Positions 46,846-56,210 of a stretch of DNA of 64,000 nucleotides are shown one piece after another (the first letter of the stretch is position 1; each line of letters begins with the position of its first letter). Made by a program: the position numbers and the translations under genes. The stretch is from positions 1-64,000 of the forward strand of contig WYBT01000061.1 in NCBI GenBank assembly GCA_011525785.1, written 5' to 3'. The notes beneath the pieces are model-generated. The model did not search any database. It saw only the letters and a list, made by a program, of their open reading frames with translations, and had not been told where the DNA came from. The DNA comes from Planctomycetaceae bacterium (lineage in GTDB: Bacteria; Planctomycetota; UBA1135; GCA-002686595).

Positions 46846-48438
46846 TCAGCGCTTGGCGACCGGCTCGGTGTCGAGAGCCGCGAGCTTGGGCTGAGCAGGA
46901 TCCGCCACGTAGTGCGGCGACATGATCTGTACGCCCGCGCGGTTGAACTCGTCCTGGATGTTCTGGTGGAGGCGGCTGTAGATCGCTTCCTTGGCGGCCG
47001 CGTCGCGCGTCGAGACGTTGAGTTCGTACTCCACGTAGAAGTCCCCCAGCGCGCGCTGCAGCACGAACGCGGGCGACGCCGTCATCAGTCCCTCGGTCTT
47101 CGCGGCGGCGTCGCGGAGCAGTTGGTGCACCTGCCGCCACGGCGCGTCGTAACCGATCGTCACCGCCGTGTGGAGGATCAAGCCGTCGGTCGCGGCGCGC
47201 GCGCTGAAGTTCGTCGCGTGGGTCGAGAGGAAAATCCCGTTGGGCACGCTGACGACTTCGTTCTTCGGCGTGCGCAGCCGGGTCACCATCAAGTCGAGTT
47301 CGACCACGTCGCCCTCGACCTCGCCCACGCGGATGCGGTCGCCGACCTTGAACAGTCGGTTGAACAGCAGCAGCACGCCTCCGACGAAATTGCCGACGCT
47401 CCCCGAAGAGCCGAGCGTCAGCACCGCGCCGAAGAACAAGCTCAGGCCGCGAAACGCCGCCGAGCCCGAGCCGGGGATGTAGGGGAACACCATCACGGCC
47501 GCGAGCGCGACCAGCGCGATGCGCGAGAGTTTGTACAGACGCAGCGCGTGGTCGGCGTCCACGCCGGGGATCTGGATCGAGCCGCGCTGCGCATGGACGG
47601 ACAACCAGCGCAGGAAGCGCAGAACATAGAACGTGAGCGAGCCCACCACGGCGATGAAGAACAGATCGCCGATGCGCGCGAGAAAGCCGCCCCACAAGGT
47701 GAGCAGCGGCGAAACGACGTAGCCCAGAATCGCCTGCGCGAAGCCGCGCGTGAGCGGAACGAGTGCGAACACGACCTCCAGGTAGACGAGCACCAGGGCG
47801 CAGAAGGCGGCGATGCGCGCCCACGCGAGCCCGCGGCGTCGCACCGTCTGGACGAGCGCCGCCATGGGTTGCGACAGCACGTTCACAGACCGCGGCGGCT
47901 CGTGCGGCTTGGACAGCGCATCGGACGCGGCGAAGCGGCGGTGCAAGCGCGTCACACCTGAGAGCAGCAACGCCAGCGACGCCGTGGCCAGCGCCAGATA
48001 CAGACCCGTGCGTGAGCGCTCCGCAGGCAGGCGCTGCTCGCGGTACCGCGCCACCGCGGCTTGCGTTCGCTCGAGCCGCTCGGCGACGACTTGCTCGAGC
48101 GGCTGACCCTCGGCGGCCGCGTCCTCGACGGTGACGATGCCGATGGTCTCTCCGCGGTAGTTGAGCCGTCCCTCCCGCTCGGAGACTTCGACCTGGACGA
48201 GTTCGGTGCTGAAGAACGGATCGTCCGCGGCAGCTTGCAGTCGCTCCTCGATGCGCTGTGCGCGCTCCTGGGCCGTGAACGGCCCGAGAGGGCGCCGAAC
48301 GCGGAACAGCTCTGCGCCTTCCAAACGAACGCTGTACCCCGCGGACGCCGTCTCCTGCGCAAACGCAGGCGGCGCCGATGCCGCTGCGAGCGTGACCGTG
48401 AACGCAAGGGCCGAAAACAGACGTCCAGCGCACTTCAT
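46846..48438 (-). CDS. MscS family mechanosensitive channel
   Basis: The 530-residue protein has a signal peptide (LFSALAFTVTLAAASAPPAFA) and a periplasmic region with coiled-coil potential (ERLERTQAAVARYREQRLP). Four or five transmembrane helices follow (about 165-350). The pore-lining helix and MscS beta domain are clear: GLSLFFGAVLTLGSSGSVGN, FKVGDRIRVGEVEGDVVELD and VSVPNGIFLSTHATNFS. MscS channels open on membrane tension and release osmolytes during hypo-osmotic shock. The length fits the medium-large MscS subgroup with an N-terminal periplasmic extension. The ATG has a TAGCCT box 7 nt before it and no Shine-Dalgarno sequence. Confidence 0.92.
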   Translation of the reverse strand: MKCAGRLFSALAFTVTLAAASAPPAFAQETASAGYSVRLEGAELFRVRRPLGPFTAQERAQRIEERLQAAADDPFFSTELVQVEVSEREGRLNYRGETIGIVTVEDAAAEGQPLEQVVAERLERTQAAVARYREQRLPAERSRTGLYLALATASLALLLSGVTRLHRRFAASDALSKPHEPPRSVNVLSQPMAALVQTVRRRGLAWARIAAFCALVLVYLEVVFALVPLTRGFAQAILGYVVSPLLTLWGGFLARIGDLFFIAVVGSLTFYVLRFLRWLSVHAQRGSIQIPGVDADHALRLYKLSRIALVALAAVMVFPYIPGSGSAAFRGLSLFFGAVLTLGSSGSVGNFVGGVLLLFNRLFKVGDRIRVGEVEGDVVELDLMVTRLRTPKNEVVSVPNGIFLSTHATNFSARAATDGLILHTAVTIGYDAPWRQVHQLLRDAAAKTEGLMTASPAFVLQRALGDFYVEYELNVSTRDAAAKEAIYSRLHQNIQDEFNRAGVQIMSPHYVADPAQPKLAALDTEPVAKR

Positions 48439-48445
48439 CCGAATC

Positions 48446-48451
48446 AGGCTA
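48446..48451 (-). promoter_or_regulatory. Putative -10 box (TAGCCT)
   Basis: TAGCCT on the minus strand, 7 nt before the MscS gene ATG. Confidence 0.4.
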
Positions 48452-48516
48452 GCAACGCTCGCGCAGCAAGCACTCGGCTGCGCGCGCTTGGACGGCGCGG
48501 CCAGCGAACGTGCGCG

Positions 48517-49935
48517 CTACTTCTTGCGCCACACCACGCCCTTGGGCGTGTCCTCGAGCACGATGCCCTTGCCGAGCAACTCGTCGCGGATGCGGTCGGA
48601 CTCCTTGAAGTCCTTGGCCTTGCGCGCGGCCTGACGGCGCTCGATCAGGGACTCGATGTCGGCGGGCAACAGCTCGTCCTCGAGCTGGATGCAGCCCAGC
48701 ACGTCGTTGGCGCGCGCGACGAACTCGAGCGCCCGCGCCGCGCTGTGTGCGCCGAGTTTTCCCTCGAGCACCGCCGCGCGCAGCGCGAACAGCCCCGGAA
48801 GCGCGCGGCTCACGTTGAGGTCGTCGTTCATCCCGTCCTCGAACGTCTTGCGCGCTTCGTCGACCAGCGCAGCGCCCGCGTCGGTATCGGCCGCCGCCCC
48901 GTCCCCCTTCGACGCGCGCCGCAGCCGCCGCACGAGGTCGTCGAGCCCCTCGAGCGCGCTCGCCGCGTCCTTGAGAGCGTCCCAGGTGAAGTTGAGCGGC
49001 GAGCCGTAGTGCCCGCGGATCAGCGCGAAACGCAGCTGGCGCATGTTGAAGCCCTTGGCCGCGACGTCGTCGAGCGTGTAGACGTTGCCCAGGCTCTTGC
49101 TCATCTTCCCGCCGTCGACCTGCAGGAACTTGGAGTGCATCCAGTAGGTCGCGAAGGGCTGGCCGGTGAAGCTCTCGGTCTGCGCGATCTCGCACTCGTG
49201 GTGCGGGAAGATGTTGTCCTCGCCGCCGGTGTGGATGTCGAGCCGGTCGCCCAGGTGCGCGCGGCTCATGGCGGAGCACTCGATGTGCCAGCCCGGGAAG
49301 CCGTGCGGACCAAAGCGCGTGGCCCACTTCATGATGTGCGCCGGGTCGCTCTTCCACAGTGCGAAGTCCTCGGGATTGCGCTTGTCTTCGCGCACCGCGA
49401 TGCGCGCGCCGGCCTCGAGCTCCTCGACGCGATTGCCCGAGAGCTTGCCGTACTCGGGGAACTTCGAGACGTCGAAGTACACGTTGCCGCTGACTTCGTA
49501 GGCGCAGCCCTTGGCGAGCAGGCCTTCGATGATCTCGACCATCTGCGGGATGTGGTCGCTGGCCTTGGGGTAGACCTTGGCGGGCTTGATGCCGAGCGCC
49601 TTCAAGTCCGAGAAGAACTGCTGCGCGACGCGCTGCGAGATCTCCCACGGATCGAGCTTTTCGCGCCGGGCCTGCTTCTCGAGCTTGTCCTCGCCCTCGT
49701 CGCCGTCGTCTGTCAGGTGCCCGACATCGGTGATGTTCATCACCTGCTCGACGCGATAGCCCGTGTACTCGAGCCAGCGGCGCAGCGTGTCCGCGAACAG
49801 GAACGCGCGGTAGTTGCCGACGTGCGGGCGGTTGTAGACCGTCGGCCCGCAGTTGTACATGCGCACCACGCCCGGCTCGAGGGACTGGAAGGGCTCTTTC
49901 TTGCGGCTCAACGAGTTGTAGACGAGGAAGCTCAT
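48517..49935 (-). CDS. cysS: Cysteinyl-tRNA synthetase
   Basis: The 472-residue protein has all class Ia CysRS features. [13 protein letters not shown] carries the zinc-ligand Cys and the HIGH-type motif, and [10 protein letters not shown] and [15 protein letters not shown] supply further zinc ligands. KMSKS is present ([10 protein letters not shown]), and the C-terminal helical DALR-like domain binds the tRNA stem. It charges tRNA-Cys in the cytosol and is essential. Homology begins at this ATG, whose bases overlap a possible ATG of the divergent kinase gene on the other strand (shared CATG). A TAGACT box lies 13 nt upstream. Confidence 0.97.
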   Translation of the reverse strand: MSFLVYNSLSRKKEPFQSLEPGVVRMYNCGPTVYNRPHVGNYRAFLFADTLRRWLEYTGYRVEQVMNITDVGHLTDDGDEGEDKLEKQARREKLDPWEISQRVAQQFFSDLKALGIKPAKVYPKASDHIPQMVEIIEGLLAKGCAYEVSGNVYFDVSKFPEYGKLSGNRVEELEAGARIAVREDKRNPEDFALWKSDPAHIMKWATRFGPHGFPGWHIECSAMSRAHLGDRLDIHTGGEDNIFPHHECEIAQTESFTGQPFATYWMHSKFLQVDGGKMSKSLGNVYTLDDVAAKGFNMRQLRFALIRGHYGSPLNFTWDALKDAASALEGLDDLVRRLRRASKGDGAAADTDAGAALVDEARKTFEDGMNDDLNVSRALPGLFALRAAVLEGKLGAHSAARALEFVARANDVLGCIQLEDELLPADIESLIERRQAARKAKDFKESDRIRDELLGKGIVLEDTPKGVVWRKK

Positions 49936-49948
49936 GGTTGCGCCGCGA

Positions 49949-49954
49949 AGTCTA
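49949..49954 (-). promoter_or_regulatory. Putative -10 box (TAGACT) of cysS
   Basis: TAGACT on the minus strand, 13 nt before the cysS ATG; no obvious ribosome-binding site lies between. Confidence 0.35.
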
Positions 49955-49983
49955 GCGCCCGCAATTCCCGGCGCTGCGGCTGA

Positions 49984-49989
49984 TATTCT
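49984..49989 (+). promoter_or_regulatory. Putative -10 box (TATTCT) of the kinase-ATPase gene
   Basis: TATTCT lies 13 nt before the GTG chosen as start. It argues against translation from the ATG at 49934, which is upstream of it. Confidence 0.4.
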
Positions 49990-50002
49990 GCGCGCCAAAG
50001 AC

Positions 50003-53000
50003 GTGAGCACCCGCGCCCTACCCGAGCCCGCGCCGCGCACTGTGCGCACCCTCTCCGGGCTGCACATCGAGCTCGGCGACGAACTCGGCGCCGGCGCCTT
50101 CGGACGCGTGCTGCGCGGTCGCGTGCTCGCGGCCTGGCGCGAGCTTGAAGTCGGTGCGAGCGTGGCGGTCAAGCTCCTGCACGACGAGCTCGTCTCCGAC
50201 CCCGCAGCTCTGCGTTCGCTGCGCGCCGAGATCGAAGCGGGCGCCCACGCCGGGCACGCCTCGCTCGTGCGCCACTTCGATCACGGCCGCGAGGGCGCGC
50301 GCGAGTTCTTCGCCATGGAGCTGGTCGAGGGCCAGACGCTGCGCGCGCTGCTCGAGGCCAGCGGCAGCGTGCCCGAGCCGCAGCTGCGCTCGATCATGGC
50401 GCAGACTTCCGGCGCGCTGCACGCGCTCCACGAGGCGGGCTACGTGCACGCCGACGTCAAACCCGAGAACATCCGCATCACGCCGCAGGGACGCGTCGTG
50501 CTGATGGACCTGGGTTTCGCGCGGCGCGTCGGGCCTGCGGCGACGCCCGCGAGCGAACCGGGCGCGGAGCTGCTGAACGAGCGCGGCCTGCCGCTCGTGA
50601 GCGCTGCGCACGCCGGCGACGGGATCAACCCCGGCAGCCTCGCCTACCTCTCACCCGAGCGCGCGCGCGGCCTGGAGTGCACGCGCGCGTCGGACGTGTT
50701 CGCACTGGGAGTGGTCGCCTTCGAGCTGGCTAGCGGCTGGCACCCGTTCGCGTCCGACTTCGACCCCGAGCGCACCTCGTTCACGGCCAGCGGTTTCTCG
50801 AGCGGCCGTCCGCTGCGGCGCAGTCTCGACGCCCCGGGCGCCGATCAGTTGCTCGCAGCGATCGTCTCGGCGCGCTACCTGCCGCCCTCACGCATCAACC
50901 CGGAGCTGTCGCCGTTCCTCGACGCGCTGCTCGCCGAGGTGCTCGCGCGCGACCCGCGGCGACGCCCCGGCGCGGACGAGCTGCGCGAGCGGCTGCAGCA
51001 GGGTGAATTGGGGCCCTGGTGGCGCGCGCAACTCGACTTCAGCTCGAGCGCCCGGCGCGCGACGCGCGGCGAACAGGACGCCGCGCACCTCACTCCGCTG
51101 GTCGGCCGCGAGCGCGAACTCCAGACGCTGCTCGACGCCTGCCGTTCCGCCTTCGGCGACGGTTCGCCCGCAGCGCCGCCCGGCGGTCGCGCCGTGTGGC
51201 TGATCGGCCCCGCGGGCAGCGGCAAGTCGCGCGTGTCGAGCGAGTGCGCCCTGCGCGCACGGCGCGCGTTCACGCCGCCGCCGCTGTACCTCTACGGCCG
51301 CTGTCCGGCCTTCGAGGAGCAACGCCCGTGCATGCCGGTGCTGCGCTGGCTCGAGCGCTTCCTGCGCCTGCCCTCGGGCGCGCGCCCCGACGCGCGCCAG
51401 CGCGCCGCGCTCGAAGGGCTGGTCGCGCCCGGTGTCGCGGCGACGCTGTGGAGCGCGCTCGACCCCAAGTTCTCGGGAACGACGCAGAGCGCCGTGCCGG
51501 AGGCGCTGGCGACCTGGTTGAGCACGCTGTCGCAGAGCGCCCCGCTGCTCTTGTTCCTCGACGACGTCAACTTCGCCGACGAGGGCACGCTGGCCGTGCT
51601 CTCGCGTTTCGCCGCGGACCTCGCGCGCACGCGCACCGTGCTGCTGCTCGGACAGCGCGAGGACGAGCCGGTCACCAATTCGCGCTCGCTCGACGCGCTG
51701 GGCGAGCGCCTGTCGGCTGCAGGCGCCGTCGAGCGCCTGGTGCTCGAGCCGCTGGCCGCCTCCGCCGTGCAGGAGATCGTCGACACGCTCTTCCACCCCA
51801 GCGCGCCGCGCAGCCGCGTGGCGCAGATCCTCCACGCGCGCAGCCACGGAAATCCCGGGCAATTGGGCGAGATCCTGCGCCTGGCCGAAGAGCGCGGCGA
51901 TCTCGTGCGCGGCTCCGCGGGCGACGAGCGCTGGACCCTGGCGGTCGCGCCCGAACGCCTGCCGCTGTCCGAGTCGCTGCAGACCTCGATCCAGGAGCGC
52001 ATCGCCAAGCTGGGCGCCAGCGAGCGCGAGTGGCTGCAGCGCCTGGCGGTGATTGGCGGGCGCATCGACCAGGAACTGCTCGAGCGCATGTTCGCCGGCG
52101 AGCCGGGGCCGCAGATCGAGCAGCGCCTGGCCGAACTCGCGCGCCGCGGCTGGCTCACCTCCATCGGCGATCGCTACCGCTTCGCGCGACCGGCGCTGCG
52201 CGAGGCGCTGTACCGCTCGCTCGCGCCCGAGGCTCGCCGCGAGTTGCACTCGGCGGCCGCCGACGCACTCGCCCCGCCGCATCCGCGCGCGCGGCTCTCG
52301 GTCGCGGACGCAGCGCAGCGCGCCTTCCATCTGCGCGCCGCGGCGCGCCACGCCGACCTGTTGCGCGTGTTGCGCCCGCTGATGGGCGTGCTGCTGCGGC
52401 GCGGGCAGGCCCAGCGCGTGTACGTGCTCGCGCGCTGGGGACTCGAAGCGCTCGCCAAGCTCGCCAACACGCGCCAGCGCAACCGCTCGCGCATCGAGTT
52501 CCTCGAGGCCGCCGCCGATGCGGCCGACCGCCTGGGCGTGCGCGACGAGCAGCGCCGCTGGCTCGACGAGCTGAGCGACCTCGACTTCGACCCGCACAAG
52601 GACCCCGACGCGCTGTCGCGGGTCTATCTGCTGCACGGTCGTTACGCCGCCGGCACCGGTCAGTACGGACTGGCGCGCGGCATGTACAAGAACGCGGTCG
52701 AGCTGGCGCAGCGCGCGCAGTCCGAGGAGCTCGAGAGCGAGGCGCAGCGGCGCCTGGGCGCCGTGCAGGCGCACGTGGGCGAGCTCGAGAGCGCGCGCGA
52801 GCACCTCACGCGCGCGCGCGACCTCGCCGTGCACGACCAGCAGCGCGCCGTGGCGCTGATTCAGCTGGGCGTGGTCGAACTGCTTGAAAATCACCTCGAG
52901 GACGCGCTCGCCTGCGTCGACAAGGCGCTGCGCCTGCAGCGGCGCGCGCGGCGCTACCAATTGCCCGGCATCACCGCCGCCGGACACATGCTGCGCGGCC

Positions 53001-53695
53001 GCATCTACCGCATCTTCGGCCGACCGGCGCGCGCGCTGGGCTCGATGGAGCGCGCGGTGCAACTGGCGCGGCAAGCGGGCGAGCGGCGGCTCGAAATGGA
53101 GGCGACCGCGCGCCTGGGCGGCTTGCAACTCGACCTCAACCGCCCCGAAGCGGCTCAGTCCGCTCTGCGCGAGGCGCTCCTGATCGCCGGCGAGATCGAG
53201 GATCGCCGCGGGCAGACGCTGGCCAGCCTGTGGCTGGGCACGCTGCTGTGGGAGCAAGGCGACGCGAGCGCCGCCAGCGTGCTCGACCGCGCCTGTCGCC
53301 TGGCCGCCGAAATGGGACTGACGCGCGCCGAGGCGCTGGCCTGGTCGATCCGCGCCCGCATCGCGCGCGAACAGGGACAGCTCGAGCGCGCCGAGGAATG
53401 GACCGCGCACGCGCACGCGCTGCTCGCGCGCCAGGGCGCCGAGCTGTTCGACCGCATCGTGGTCAGCGGCACGCGCGCGCTGGTGCTCGACAGCCTCGGC
53501 CGGCGCGACGAGGCGGCCGAACTCGTCGCCGAACTCGAACGCAAGATGCGCCGCGACAACGAGCGCATCGCAGACGACTCGCTGCGCCGCTCGCACGGCG
53601 AGGCCATGCGACGCCTGCTGGAAGCGGTGCTCTCGCCGGTCGGCGTGATCTACCCGCGCGTCTCGGACCGGGCGGAGCCCTCGCCGCTCTCGTAG
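50003..53695 (+). CDS. Ser/Thr kinase - AAA/NTPase - TPR signalling protein (PknK-like)
   Basis: The protein is about 1230 residues. An N-terminal Ser/Thr kinase domain (about 18-335) has the glycine loop GDELGAGAFGRV, VAVKLL, the catalytic HADVKPEN (Arg of HRD replaced by Ala) and DLGFAR. A P-loop NTPase follows (about 360-650) with VGRERELQTLL, the Walker A GPAGSGKS and a Walker B-like LLLFLDDVNFAD. The remaining 600 residues are TPR helices (about 750-1210). This resembles the PknK-type kinase-NTPase-TPR regulators that integrate signals into transcription or stress control, though no DNA-binding domain is seen. The GTG start follows the TATTCT box; an in-frame ATG at 49934 would overlap the cysS start. 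Confidence 0.88.
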   Translation: MSTRALPEPAPRTVRTLSGLHIELGDELGAGAFGRVLRGRVLAAWRELEVGASVAVKLLHDELVSDPAALRSLRAEIEAGAHAGHASLVRHFDHGREGAREFFAMELVEGQTLRALLEASGSVPEPQLRSIMAQTSGALHALHEAGYVHADVKPENIRITPQGRVVLMDLGFARRVGPAATPASEPGAELLNERGLPLVSAAHAGDGINPGSLAYLSPERARGLECTRASDVFALGVVAFELASGWHPFASDFDPERTSFTASGFSSGRPLRRSLDAPGADQLLAAIVSARYLPPSRINPELSPFLDALLAEVLARDPRRRPGADELRERLQQGELGPWWRAQLDFSSSARRATRGEQDAAHLTPLVGRERELQTLLDACRSAFGDGSPAAPPGGRAVWLIGPAGSGKSRVSSECALRARRAFTPPPLYLYGRCPAFEEQRPCMPVLRWLERFLRLPSGARPDARQRAALEGLVAPGVAATLWSALDPKFSGTTQSAVPEALATWLSTLSQSAPLLLFLDDVNFADEGTLAVLSRFAADLARTRTVLLLGQREDEPVTNSRSLDALGERLSAAGAVERLVLEPLAASAVQEIVDTLFHPSAPRSRVAQILHARSHGNPGQLGEILRLAEERGDLVRGSAGDERWTLAVAPERLPLSESLQTSIQERIAKLGASEREWLQRLAVIGGRIDQELLERMFAGEPGPQIEQRLAELARRGWLTSIGDRYRFARPALREALYRSLAPEARRELHSAAADALAPPHPRARLSVADAAQRAFHLRAAARHADLLRVLRPLMGVLLRRGQAQRVYVLARWGLEALAKLANTRQRNRSRIEFLEAAADAADRLGVRDEQRRWLDELSDLDFDPHKDPDALSRVYLLHGRYAAGTGQYGLARGMYKNAVELAQRAQSEELESEAQRRLGAVQAHVGELESAREHLTRARDLAVHDQQRAVALIQLGVVELLENHLEDALACVDKALRLQRRARRYQLPGITAAGHMLRGRIYRIFGRPARALGSMERAVQLARQAGERRLEMEATARLGGLQLDLNRPEAAQSALREALLIAGEIEDRRGQTLASLWLGTLLWEQGDASAASVLDRACRLAAEMGLTRAEALAWSIRARIAREQGQLERAEEWTAHAHALLARQGAELFDRIVVSGTRALVLDSLGRRDEAAELVAELERKMRRDNERIADDSLRRSHGEAMRRLLEAVLSPVGVIYPRVSDRAEPSPLS

Positions 53696-53705
53696 CGACG
53701 AGAGC
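53686..53705 (+). terminator. Hairpin over the kinase-gene stop codon
   Basis: A perfect 8-bp stem (53686-53693 with 53698-53705) and a 4-nt AGCG loop span the TAG stop. It sits between convergent genes but lacks a T-tract. Confidence 0.4.
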
Positions 53706-53767
53706 TCAACGTGGCGCTGCGAGCGACCGCGCAGAGCACGGTCCCTCGCGGCGGCCGCCAGTTGCGA

Positions 53768-55060
53768 CTACTGCCACTGCGGGAGCGCCATGAACTGCTT
53801 CACCACCTGTGCGAGCAGACCGCCGCTCTCACTGCTTTCGTAGCGCGCGATCCGCTTGGCCAGCGCCTCCTGAACGTCGCCGCGATCCAAGAGCAGGTTG
53901 ATCTCGGCCGCGTACTGCTCGACGACCGAGCGCGCCGCCTCTTGCACCTGCGCGGCGTTGATGGCGCGGGTCAGGTCGCTCCACCGATGGAACTTGGCGA
54001 GTCCCATGATGAAGTCCGCCGCGTCGCCCGCGTCTCGAAAGGCGCCCGCGGCCTGGACGCGCGAGCGCTGGCCCTTCGAAACCTCGAGACCACCGCGGCG
54101 CTGCTCGACCAGCACGCGCAGCAGCAGCGCGTCGCCGTCGAGGTGGAAGCCGCGCGCGGCAGCTTCGAAGCGCTCGAACCGATCAACCGGTGTCTGGAGC
54201 CAGGTCTTGGCTTCGGCGAATTGCCCCGCGAGTCGCAGGCCGTAGTGCTCCACGAGCGTGATCACGATGCCGCGCGAGTGGAGGCACTCGTCGAGGAACA
54301 TGTCGGTGATCTCGTCGATGTGCGCGTCCAGCCCAGCGCTGTGGAACGGGTCGATGATCTTCTCGAGGAACGCAGCGAAGTCAGGGTCGCGGCGCACTTC
54401 GGGGTCGGCCTCGAGTTCCCTCAGGATCCCCAGGATCGCGTCGCGGTGATCATCGGTGAAGCCGTCTTCGGCGTTGTCGAGCAAGACGAGCAGATAGGCC
54501 AAGCGCTGGTACTGCGCCGTGCGACGCATCGACGAGCGCAGCTTGTCGTTGGCGGTGTCGACGATCGTTCGGAACTGTTCGGGCAAGCGAGCCTCGATCG
54601 TCGCGAGACTCGCCGTGATGCCCGCATCGACGTGTTCATTGACGCGCTCTTCCGCCGCCTGCACTGCGGTGCCGACCAGTTGGCTGGTCAACGCGCTCAG
54701 CCCTCCAACCCCCACCAGGCCGATCACGGACATCACCAGCAGCGTCTGGCGGTGGCGTCGCGACTCTCGCTCGAGAATGCGCACATCGGCCTGATCGGCG
54801 ATCGCCGCAGTGAGCCAGTCGGCGACGCGCTTGTCGCTAGCGATCTCGCGCAGCACCGCGGTCACCTGTTGAACGTCCGGCGCGGAGCCGCCAGCGCTGC
54901 GAGCGTCGGGCGGCGTCCGCTCCGTGCGCCCGCGGGGCTCGATCACGACCGTCGGCTCAGTCCGTTCATCGACGGACGACGCGTCGAGGAACGGCGTCGC
55001 CTCCGCGCCGGCGGCTGCGGAAGCGGACGACGAGGGCTGGGAATTGGTGTCGGAGACCAT
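53768..55060 (-). CDS. Single-pass membrane protein of unknown function
   Basis: The 430-residue protein has a low-complexity Ser/Ala/Thr N-terminus and a helical region. One transmembrane helix (about 110-128, TLLVMSVIGLVGVGGLSAL) is followed by a largely helical extracytoplasmic part with coiled-coil potential (LVGTAVQAAEERVNEHVDAG). The C-terminal part is rich in Ala/Glu/Leu helices, TPR- or HEAT-like in look but without clear repeats. No family is recognised. GGAGAG lies about 8 nt before the ATG, which is why this start is taken over an upstream one. Clean codon use and a well-defined start make it a real gene. It is convergent with the kinase-ATPase gene. Confidence 0.7.
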   Translation of the reverse strand: MVSDTNSQPSSSASAAAGAEATPFLDASSVDERTEPTVVIEPRGRTERTPPDARSAGGSAPDVQQVTAVLREIASDKRVADWLTAAIADQADVRILERESRRHRQTLLVMSVIGLVGVGGLSALTSQLVGTAVQAAEERVNEHVDAGITASLATIEARLPEQFRTIVDTANDKLRSSMRRTAQYQRLAYLLVLLDNAEDGFTDDHRDAILGILRELEADPEVRRDPDFAAFLEKIIDPFHSAGLDAHIDEITDMFLDECLHSRGIVITLVEHYGLRLAGQFAEAKTWLQTPVDRFERFEAAARGFHLDGDALLLRVLVEQRRGGLEVSKGQRSRVQAAGAFRDAGDAADFIMGLAKFHRWSDLTRAINAAQVQEAARSVVEQYAAEINLLLDRGDVQEALAKRIARYESSESGGLLAQVVKQFMALPQWQ

Positions 55061-55331
55061 GAGCGCTCTCTCCAAGTAGGGACTGGCGCGCCCGCGCCAC
55101 GCTGGACGGGGAAGTCCGGCCACGGGTCAAGCGCGTACGACAAGGCGCCGACGTTGTGCACCGCTGTTTCGTTCGCCACGAGCAGCGCGATCCGTCGCGC
55201 TACTGCGGCCGCTCGAAGAGCAGGCGAGAGTCGGTCGCTCCCGGTGGAAGCTGCGGGGCAACGCGGCGCCCCAAGCAGGGGGCGCGCAGCGGAGAGCGAA
55301 CCGAAATGCAGCGCGGCGCGCGGACGAAGGT

Positions 55332-56183
55332 TCAGCGCCCCGCGCGCGCCTCGAGCCACCAACCGGCGCGATGGGCGAGCGCGCGCGAGCGCAGGCGTGA
55401 GACGATCGCGCGCCATAGGCGGCGACGCTCGTCGCGCGCGGGCGCATAGGCGCGCAGGCCCCGGGCGAAGTCGACCCGGCGCAGCTCGAGCGGCTCGCGG
55501 CGGCGCCAGGCGTAGCGCACCAATCGCGCGAGGTTGGCGACGCGCTCGCGCTCGGTGAGCGCGCTGCGCAGCGCCGAGCGATCGAGGTCGAGCAGCCACA
55601 GCGTCGCGCGCCCGTCCGCTGTGCGCGTGACGAGCACGTTCTTGAGGTGCAGGTCGGCGTGCAGGAAGCCGCAGGCGTGGAGCCGGGCCAGCCACGAGCC
55701 GAAGTGCTCGAACAGTTGCGCGCGCTCGCGTCGCGCCAGGCGCTGCGTTAGTTCGGCCTCGAGGTCGCGGCCGCCCTCCACGCGCCGCGTCACCAGGTCG
55801 AGGCGCCAGGCGCCCGCGAGCGCGCGGACGGCGCGCGCGGCGATCACCTCGGGCGTCGCCAAGCCCAGCGCGCGCAGTCGCTCGCTCAAATGCGCCTCGA
55901 CGAACGGCCGCTCGGGGTCGAGGAAGCGCCGACCGGTCAGCCAGCGCAACAGGCCGCCGTGGGTGAAGCGCCGCACGAGGTACGACTCGCCCGGCGCTTG
56001 CAGCGCGGCCAAAGGGTTGCGACCGCCCAGTTCGCTGTCGGCGGCCGCGCCGTCGGAGTCCAGCGCGAAGCCGGTCGAGGCCAGCGCGCGGCGGGCGCTG
56101 CGTCGCACTGCGAGCAGCCCGCGCGGGCCCTCGTCGAAGTCGAAGACCTCGGAGAGGGCCGCACGCAGCGCGGACTCGATCAC
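55332..56183 (-). CDS. Lipopolysaccharide-kinase family protein (Kdo/WaaP-like)
   Basis: The 283-residue protein has a kinase-like fold: SYLVRRFTHGGLLRWLTGRR (nucleotide-lobe strand), RLARLHACGFLHADLHLKNV-type catalytic loop (Asp of HADLHLKN) and LWLLDLDRSAL (metal Asp). This matches the KdkA/WaaP family, which phosphorylates Kdo or heptose in the LPS inner core at the cytosolic face of the membrane. Planctomycetes have LPS-type outer membranes, so this role is plausible. The start is a GTG with GGAG 8 nt upstream. It follows the KptA-like gene by 27 nt on the same strand, so the two are probably co-transcribed. Core family assignment is good. Confidence 0.82.
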   Translation of the reverse strand: MIESALRAALSEVFDFDEGPRGLLAVRRSARRALASTGFALDSDGAAADSELGGRNPLAALQAPGESYLVRRFTHGGLLRWLTGRRFLDPERPFVEAHLSERLRALGLATPEVIAARAVRALAGAWRLDLVTRRVEGGRDLEAELTQRLARRERAQLFEHFGSWLARLHACGFLHADLHLKNVLVTRTADGRATLWLLDLDRSALRSALTERERVANLARLVRYAWRRREPLELRRVDFARGLRAYAPARDERRRLWRAIVSRLRSRALAHRAGWWLEARAGR

Positions 56184-56210
56184 GCGGCTACTCCCCGCCG
56201 GCCTTGCGCC

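Noticed and set aside
50888-53596. Minus-strand open frame of about 900 codons antisense to the kinase-ATPase gene
   Set aside because: It is a shadow of a gene with Walker, kinase and TPR motifs on the plus strand.
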